Shown here: one piece after another, positions 58,101-64,000 of the stretch | Layout of the letters: each line of letters opens with the position of its first letter | Numbering within the stretch: position 1 is the first letter of the stretch | DNA from: Manduca sexta | Lineage: Eukaryota > Arthropoda > Insecta > Lepidoptera > Sphingidae | DNA length: 64,000 nt | Direction of reading: 5' to 3' | Assembly: GCF_014839805.1 (NCBI RefSeq) | Contig: NC_051141.1 | Coordinates: 16,376,777 to 16,440,776, forward strand | Translations under genes and position numbers: made by a program | Notes under the pieces: model-generated | The model's database searches: none | Seen by the model: only the letters and a program-made list of their open reading frames with translations | Told to the model about the DNA's origin: nothing

Positions 58101-61100
58101 CCATCATTCATATTTCCTACACCCGCAATTGAAATGCAGCATACATGTCGATACAAATGTCTACGTCGTGAGAATTACTCCCCGTACGCACGCTTAACTG
58201 CAATCGTCTGCGAGACGACGTCGTTAACAAAAGCAATAGGCAATACGCTTCCACTATCGATTTAGATTTCGGTCAACTTGTTGTCAATTGAAACAATAAT
58301 CGACAATGGTATACGACCTGTCTCTATTCAACGTACAGCCATGATTAATTGGGTCGAGGATTCATACAAACTGATTTCACCTCGATGAGCGCCTCGCATT
58401 TCGACGGTATAAAGAATAAGCCGGCCGGTAGACCCTGGCGAGCGACCCAACCGTTGAAAACACGAGCCTCCCTCTCTATCCTACGGGAGATTATTGCGGG
58501 GGAGTGAGAAGTGTATATTTGTGGGTGCACGGCGTCTATTCATTAGTGATTACAGAACGGCATTACTACGGGGACATCGGGGTAGAAAATCGCTTGGCTT
58601 ACCCTCCTGAGGTTTGCTAAATTTTAACTGAGCGATTTCAATAAAAAATTATATATACACATTTGTGAGCCTACGGGCCGCCTTCAGTTCGTGGAATATG
58701 TTCCAAATGTCTTGATTTTGATTTTATCTGTGTAGTAGAAGTTAAGCAAACATTTGGATTAGTTTTGATATAAGTATTTTAGGAACATTCGCTGTGATTT
58801 TTCGGAATTCGCAAAGCTTTGATGGTTATAAATAATTTTATAACAATATGTTAAATAAATTACACTTACCTTTGAACTTATAAGAACAAATTTTTACATA
58901 ATAGACTTACAGTTTTATGTAACAAATAATTTTACATAACCATAAAGGTGTTATTTAGATACATTATAAATCACTCGTGTTTCTTACTAAGTATACACAA
59001 ACATTTTTATTCAAAATAAGTCAGATTATACCGCAGAATAGTCCATAACAAGTTGCTTACAAATATCTTGGCAAAGTTCCGTAAAACCAGATGCTATATA
59101 TTAATTACATATCGAGATTCGTAGTCAATTCTTTCTTGATGTATAGAATTACTTCCTTGCCGAACTACAGCTCGTTAAGGCATTGAATTAGATTTTATTT
59201 TATCAAAATACTATCGTGCTTTCGTTCAATTATTCCAGTTAAAGGATAATTACAATTAGGTACATTTTAATGCAAAATTATTTAGTTTTTACTAGGGAAT
59301 CTTGAAGTAAATTTAGTATCTGGATATAAATTTGTAAGATTCTATTTACGAGTTATCAAGCCCGTTGTAGTTTCGCATCTTATGTTAAGAATATATCCAG
59401 TTCTTTAGGACAATATTCCGATATTTATTCACTATTCTTTTTTCATGGCTTGCATGGCTAAGTCAATTAAAATTTATCGTAGTAGAATTAAAATGTGTTC
59501 GATTTCATAAGATAATTTTGATAAAAGATATACTTAACGATGGCATGGAATAAAATGCAATACTTTAAAGAAAACACAACTTTAAAGAATCACGCTTGAA
59601 ATATCGAGTACTTCAATTGGAAATAATAATATATTGTTAGATTAAACCGGGACGCAATGCGTGGGACGTTTCTAGCAGACGGAGCGACGAATCACGAAAG
59701 CCTATTCACAATGGATGAGATATGTCGATGAAATATGGTTTTAGCCGCCACCTTTAGAAGGCTTTGGAGAGGTGGGCATGGCTCAAAAAGAGAGACTATA
59801 ATTTTAGATTGCCTACACAACTGAAGTCGAAAGTATTTATGCCGTGACAAATCATTGGTGACGTAACTTCTAAAATAAAAAATCGAATACGAAAATTGGT
59901 TATATATAATCATGCATATTTAACAAAATAGGGAACAAATGGCAGTTCCAGCCATAACTTAACTCTATTTTCAAACTAATATGAAGTTACAACAATTCGT
60001 GAAATAGTATACAGAGTCATTTTGACATTGCGTTAAATGAACATACATACTCTTCTTCAACTTTGCTGACATTGTGCCAAAAATCATCCATTAATAACTA
60101 ATATTTTCACCAAAAATCCTGGTTTTAGTTTTCAGATTTTTGGTTCATTTTGTAGTTTAATGCGAATATGGCGTGTGCCTGAGTGGATTTCTGATTGAAA
60201 GTGTGATGTTGCCGATGCGACGAATTCTCTTAGAGTAGTAGTAATGTCATTAGGGCGCGAATAATTAAAATTACTTTTAATAATACGAAACGAATACGAA
60301 ATAACTACAATCGTAGAAACTCCATTCAGTTTCGTACACACGGTTCACACTGAAACTGGCTAAACACCGTTAATGAAACGATTAACCACACTTCAATGCA
60401 TCCTCTCGTTCATTATCTGATTACACTCATTACATTTAGTTCTAAACACGTACAAAGTTATAACATTCAGTAACGCATAGCAATTATCATCTAGATTTTG
60501 AGTTCTTTTGAATTGTCTTACCTAAAGCAGTGCTGGCCATCCTCATGGTTTGGGCTTGAATGTCCTCAGGTGACCCCTGAGCCAGTTTCCTCTTTCTCGG
60601 TCGGCCTTTCTGGCTGGAACTACTCGCGTAGAATTGCGAAGGAGAGTCTCCCTCACTTTGGATGTCTTGGCACCTAAAAATATTACTTTAAATTCCTATT
60701 CATAATAATAATGATAGCGCGCAGATTTGATTGTATGTACATATCATTGTTGCGCTATCTCTCATGGATTGGAGTGTTATTCCTCGCTTTTAAAGGTTTA
60801 AATTATCACTAACATAGTATAAGTTTTCTTGTGTACCTACTAACAATTTTTAAACATGAGTTACTCGTAAAATAAAATAAATAAATAAAAAATTATATGT
60901 TCAAAGAAGCTAAAATGTTATACAGGCAATTTTTTCTACTTTTCTACAAGAAGCTATAAAAGAGCTCGGGTACCACAAAAACAGTAGTTACAGGAAGAAA
61001 AGGCGGGAGACTTAGTTTTATAATATGTAAGAATACATTTACGAGTTATAATATGAAATACCAATTGAATAAAGACTTAGATACGTAAGAATGGTGGACT

Positions 61101-63105
61101 TATCCTATACCCAAATAGTGAATAGCATTTGTTTAATTAACAATTCTTATAACATTTAAAGCTATGTTACAATCATGGGCGAGGGAAGGGGGATGCAAAT
61201 AGGAGCACGTGCACCCCCCTGCCTAGAAATAAATCATAAAAAATATAAGACACTGAATAAATCTGCAACAATAGGAATTATCGATCATTGAAGTTTTTGT
61301 ATGGTAAAGCATTTTGAAAACCCGTGTGATTTCAATATAAAAAAAAAATTGATATGTAGTATACGTGGGTGCATGTATCTTCCTAAAACTAATTTTAGCG
61401 GCGCCCATGGTTGCAATTATAATCGATGATGTCTATCGGCTTGTTATCCTATACAGATATCATTATTAGACTTTTTTGTTTTGTCATTGGCCCCTCCAGA
61501 CACTAATCAGCCGTTTCATATTTTTTCCAAATTAAAGCATTGTGCGATAATTTATTCTTCAAATATACAGTAATTAACGGTCGGTTTTCAAATTGGTGGA
61601 TGAAACAAACAAATTATAACTGTGAGACGATTGATTGTCGATTTTAACGTGATATAACTGTGACATTTAATTGTTCGAACGTTTTGAATAATTAACTATA
61701 GAATATTGTTTTATCAATTGGCCTGCATAAATACCTTACATTGACCATTCCTTTGATATGATATAGAGTTGTAAATAAGGAGGAACTATTCAAAATATCG
61801 CCCGCCGACGTACCATGGTATTTTAATGAATTTTTCTTCGACTCCCTAACAAAATTCCGATATACGCGCCGATGGAGTTTGCCAAATTAATTGGCTCCTG
61901 TTTTGTGAAAAGGCGTATGACGTCACACGGCGGTTTCTACTGATGTACGATGTTCGAAATTCAAATTTATTGCCATGTTTTGACATGTGTCACGATTTCC
62001 ATGATTGGTCTCCACCAATTGGAGGGCCATTCGTCAAGTTATGGAGAGCAGCAAAATCATTATTAAATATCATAGTTCAAAGCAAAATTTATGTTTTTTA
62101 TTCCATGCACTCATTTTCATGATAATATTTTTTGTGTGTACACCGCAAATTGTCTCTTCTTTTTGGGGTCGAGGCAACAAACTTTCGTGCCTGGTGCAGG
62201 ATTTGACTTACTTTTATAACCAGTCGTCTGGACTTCGAAGGATTCCGAAGAAATTAACATAAAAATCTCATACAAAATGTTGTCCAACCTGGACTTTGGA
62301 CTACGGACTTCCGGCCTTGTTTTCCTAAGTAGTAGGTATAGATTGCCATGGCACAAGTACGAAATATATAAATTTTTAAAAAATCCGTCAATCATAATAT
62401 GTATTAACGCGAAAGACATTCAAGGGATTTCTATAAAAAAAAACATACAGTCGAATTGAGAATCTCCTTCTTTTTTGACGTCCGAAAAAAAAAAACTTAT
62501 AGCAATATAGAAACCGATCTGGTTTTTCCTTATCATGACATGTCATTGCATTTTTTTTAACACAAAAACAAACATCACGCTTTAATTCGCAAAGAGGGAG
62601 ACATTTAGGGCACCCGCTTTTTGCCAACTGTGTTCCATCCCATGATGTGATAAGGCGCCACATATTTTTAGATATTAAAGAAGTCGTCAAGTATTCAGAT
62701 AATAAAATCTATTAATAAAAGAATTGACACCTCCTTAGGAACTACGAAAGTCTTCGAACACCGCATTGTGACACCACTTCTCGATAAATGAAATGGGGTC
62801 CAAATAGAGTATCGATTGACAATAGTTCGAAAAAAAATAAAGATTCCAAATTCAACCTTAAAACTTACCTATAAACATTGGTCATATCATCTTCGCAGTA
62901 GTCATCAAGGCAGACGCTGTCATAATGCGGACGGCAGTACACCAGGCTGTCCCTCATTCCGAACACGTCTCCCTTCGAGAGCTGAGTCCCACAGGCAACG
63001 CAGGTGAAGCAGGTGAGGTGGTAGACCAGGTCCCGGGCCCTCATCACCAGCTCGTTGGCGGTGATGCCGTTACCACATCTCGCGCAGCGTTTCACGCAGA
63101 AGAGC
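48959..63105 (-). CDS. ap: Apterous-type LIM-homeodomain transcription factor, 3' part
   Basis: Apterous (LHX2/9 class) is a nuclear transcription factor that sets dorsal wing identity and neuronal fates in insects. It works with the LIM-binding cofactor Chip/LDB. Four exons are in the window: 63105-62869 (LIM2), 60673-60522 (linker), 49791-49556 (homeodomain, first part), 49171-48959 (homeodomain end and C-terminus, TGA at 48959-48961). Junction phases match (2, 1, 0) and all use GT/AG. About 277 residues are visible. LIM1 and the N-terminus must lie beyond 63105 and probably beyond the window. LIM2 keeps its zinc ligands (C-x2-C, H-x2-C, C-x2-C, C-x2-H/D pattern). The linker carries KGRPRKRK. 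The homeodomain has KRMRTSFKHHQLRTMKSYFA and WFQNARAKWRR. The largest intron, 10.7 kb, separates linker from homeodomain. Lepidoptera and beetles have two paralogues (apA, apB); I cannot say which this is. Confidence 0.95.
49412..49531. repeat. 60-bp tandem duplication with internal hairpin
   Basis: Two units (49412-49471, 49472-49531) share CTGAATTGAATTGA(C/G)TGGGAG, ACC(A/T)ATC and TTTAGTC(C/T)TTAAAAAGAC. TTTAGTC...GACTAAA can form a stem in the first unit. It lies in the short intron 25 bases from the homeodomain exon. Confidence 0.8.
49556..49791 (-). other. ap: apterous homeodomain exon
   Basis: Ser-rich start IIHRGDLSSSMESLAYDSS, then TKRMRTSFKHHQLRTMKSYF, INQNPDAKDLKQLAQKTGL and SKRVLQ, ending in phase 0 at the GTGAGT donor. 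This covers homeodomain helices 1 and 2 and the start of helix 3. Confidence 0.97.
50330..50420 (+). repeat. Possible Ty3/gypsy (Mag-like) leader remnant
   Basis: AAAGTGGTGACCCCAACGTG resembles the primer-binding-site region just after the 5' LTR of Mag-type retrotransposons. No gag or pol follows, and I could not define LTR ends. Confidence 0.35.
53473..53826 (+). repeat. SINE-B copy, best preserved
   Basis: AGTGGCGTAGTTGTAATCTT, GGTTCGAATCCCGGGTCGGG, CCATCTTAAAAAGTCAGTTT, CTCTCCAGTCATGTCAGATT, CTCCCTTGAGATTGACC and GAAATTTGGTTAGGAAG. The head is shared with SINE-A but the body is longer. Confidence 0.85.
54321..54546 (-). repeat. SINE-A copy
   Basis: The reverse complement has CTGCCTAGGTGGCGAGTTAT, TCGGGCATTTATATTGG, CGGAGTCTGGAATTTGCG and CCACCTCTGCCTGCCCCTTC. 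Confidence 0.8.
54718..54996 (+). repeat. SINE-C copy, head missing
   Basis: Starts GAATGTCCGCAGGTTCAAAT, then GGGTACACACCTCTAACTTT, GGACTAAGGCCTAATCCCTC and CAGAGGAGGCTCGTGCCC, with a GGGCTGATATATTATT end. Confidence 0.8.
55372..55555 (+). repeat. Dispersed repeat family D, copy 4 (partial)
   Basis: TTATTTATTGAAGAATTAGA, CGCTCGCCTAATGAGCAATA, AATTACAAAGTACTGCG and AACATAAGATGTTAAGT. It has diverged. Confidence 0.6.
56320..56560 (+). repeat. Helitron-like repeat (candidate)
   Basis: AAACGTCTGAACGGATTTGC and GAAATTTGGCACATGGATAG, ending ACGCAGGCGAAGCCGCGAGC then ATCTAGT. This resembles the (G)AAGCCG...CTAG ends common in lepidopteran repeats. The class is inference. Confidence 0.4.
56920..57140 (+). 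repeat. Dispersed repeat family E, copy 3 (uninterrupted)
   Basis: AAAACCCGCTATAGTGGCCC, CAACAGGCCGGCATAATTGT, TCGTCAGTCGACATGCTGTT and ACTTACCATCAGGTGCAGTG. It serves as the empty-site reference for the MITE-1 insertion at 47788. Confidence 0.75.
57659..57976 (-). repeat. SINE-B copy
   Basis: The reverse complement starts GACTGCCTCGGTGCCATAGT, has GGGTTTGAATCCCGGGTCGG and GCTAAAATAATTTTGGCT and GATCTCTCTCCGATCATGTT, and ends near CCGAAATTCGGC. Confidence 0.8.
58360..58620. other. GC-rich block in apterous intron
   Basis: AATAAGCCGGCCGGTAGACC, GAGCGACCCAACCGTTGA and ATTATTGCGGGGGAGTGAGA stand out from AT-rich flanks. It has the flavour of an old retroelement end, but no family is recognised. 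Confidence 0.35.
60015..60260 (+). repeat. Family H repeat copy
   Basis: GTCATTTTGACATTGCGTTA, TGTGCCAAAAATCATCCATT, AATATTTTCACCAAAAATCC, ATGCGAATATGGCGTGTGCC and GCGACGAATTCTCTTAGAGT. It contains one copy of the segment duplicated in 22121-22671. Confidence 0.7.
60522..60673 (-). other. ap: apterous linker exon
   Basis: Encodes about 50 residues between LIM2 and the homeodomain: CQDIQSEGDSPSQFY, then SQKGRPRKRKLAQG (a basic, nuclear-localisation-like stretch shared with LHX2/9) and EDIQAQTMRMASTAL. It enters in phase 2 and leaves in phase 1. Confidence 0.93.
62575..62660 (-). repeat. SINE-A tail fragment
   Basis: The plus strand reads GAGACATTTAGGGCACCCGC, TTTTTGCCAACTGTGTTCCA and CCCATGATGTGATAAGGCG, the reversed 3' part of SINE-A. 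Confidence 0.6.
62869..63105 (-). other. ap: apterous LIM2 exon
   Basis: LFCVKRCARCGNGITANELV, MRARDLVYHLTCFTCVACGT and SKGDVFGMRDSLVYCRPHYD. Cys and His spacing fits one complete LIM domain. The MRARDLVYH block is typical of LIM2 in apterous/LHX2/9. It ends with an acidic CEDDMTNVYR segment. The acceptor TTGCAG|G gives phase 2 entry, so at least one more exon (LIM1) lies to the right. Confidence 0.96.
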
Positions 63106-64000
63106 CTGCAACAAGACATGATAGTAGAAAAAAAGAAAGTGTGAGGATTTGTAATTTAAAAAAGGGAGTTGTATGTAATGCTGGGAAAATTACTCTATTT
63201 AAACGTGATATCAATAAGAAGACTGTGATTAGGTCTTCGTTTTCATCTCCACGTTTGTTAAATACAGGTTATATTTTTGAAAAACACTAGCCACTCGGTA
63301 TGAATTGGGATTTGTAAGTATAGGCTGGCTCAAATCAAAACGTAAGACTAAATTACCAACAATATCTATAAATAGGTTCCATTTCTGCCTATTCTTGACA
63401 GCTGTGGCTACGAGTTTTGCTGTAGTTCCTATACTTTAAAATATTTTGACTTATCTACTACATGTTTCTTGTTCATTTATGTAACATTGATACTTGAAGC
63501 ACTCCACAAAATAAGTTTCTGAGTTCAACATTGAGTTTTATTTACAACAAAATAAGTTAAAAATTGATTTGATATTTCTGCATCAAAACTTCGAACTGAA
63601 CGAAGGTTTAAAAAAGGCCAAGTGACTTGTTTAAATTTTTTTCTCCGTTTAAACTTAAGAAGTCGGGTCACGTTCCCCGGTGCCTTCGGCGCTGCATTCG
63701 CAACAATTACTTACTCGTATAGCATCAGTTAGTGTGATGGAGTTGTATAGAATTTCTCGTATACCCACTTTAGATTGTTTTATTTATTTATTACTAGCTG
63801 ACCTGACAGACGTTGTTCCGTCTTAACTATGAATTCTGTCAATCGCTGATAGTTATTTCAAACAATTGACAGTTTTAATATCTTCGTTAAGTTTTCTTAA
63901 ATTTTCTAATTTTCCGCACAATTGTTTATTTTGACATTCTCACATCACAGACCTTATATTAAATAAAATACCTTTCATGTTTTAAATCTTGACAACAACG
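63106..64000. other. apterous intron, right edge
   Basis: No LIM1 exon is readable on the minus strand before the window ends. A family F repeat copy occupies 63796-63960 (GCTGACCTGACAGACGTTGT, CTGTCAATCGCTGATAGTTA). Confidence 0.5.

Larger units (their letters stand above)
49792..60521. other. apterous intron between linker and homeodomain exons
   Basis: No exon is needed by phase (G|AA). It holds a possible gypsy/Mag-type leader (about 50380), SINE-B, SINE-A, SINE-C, family D and E copies, SINE-B again, a GC-rich block (58360-58620) and a family H copy. Large introns of this gene class often carry enhancers. I could not single out conserved sites by eye. The 56100-56170 stretch, with CACGCGCGCACATTGAGTGG, is unusually GC-rich. 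Confidence 0.5.

Noticed and set aside
62925..63290. Plus-strand open frame of 121 codons at the right edge
   Set aside because: It is antisense to the apterous LIM2 exon; the Cys/His pattern is clear on the minus strand only.
1..64000. CRISPR array, rRNA, bacterial operon or viral genome segment
   Set aside because: No regularly spaced identical short repeats, no rRNA-like stretch and no compact gene cluster. The gene structures are spliced animal genes.

Overview
This is an AT-rich, intron-rich and repeat-rich animal nuclear sequence. It most likely comes from a moth or butterfly. The evidence is the apterous-type LIM-homeobox gene, a many-exon ferlin, an insect organic cation transporter, and dense tRNA-related SINEs, small terminal-inverted-repeat (TIR) elements and LINE tails of the kind known from Lepidoptera. 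I ran no database search. All family calls rest on reading translated motifs and on splice-phase bookkeeping.

All three protein-coding genes lie on the minus strand. From right to left they are: (1) the 3' part of apterous (four exons, 63105 down to 48959; the LIM1 exons lie beyond the right edge); (2) a complete or nearly complete ferlin (42454 down to 12222). I assembled it from 32 exons whose phases all agree, giving 1673 codons plus stop; (3) a single-exon organic cation transporter of the SLC22 type (4665 down to 2937), interrupted by one extra base in a run of four C (plus strand) at 3997-4000.

The ferlin has C2B, C2C, a FerA-like helical region, FerB, C2D, C2E, C2F and a C-terminal membrane anchor. 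No C2A and no DysF domain are seen. Ca2+-ligand aspartates look well kept only in C2E. The apterous exons encode LIM2, a basic linker, and a homeodomain split by an intron just before its recognition-helix WFQN motif.

The rest is intergenic or intronic and full of repeats: three SINE families (here SINE-A, -B and -C), several TIR/MITE families, an inverted-repeat element of about 1.28 kb, LINE 3' ends, and repeat families D to H. Several insertions are nested with readable target sites, and several sit within tens of bases of ferlin splice sites. A perfect 29-bp-arm palindrome lies at 1357-1416. The three genes show no functional link; they are neighbours, not a pathway. I found no convincing novel system, CRISPR array or rRNA.
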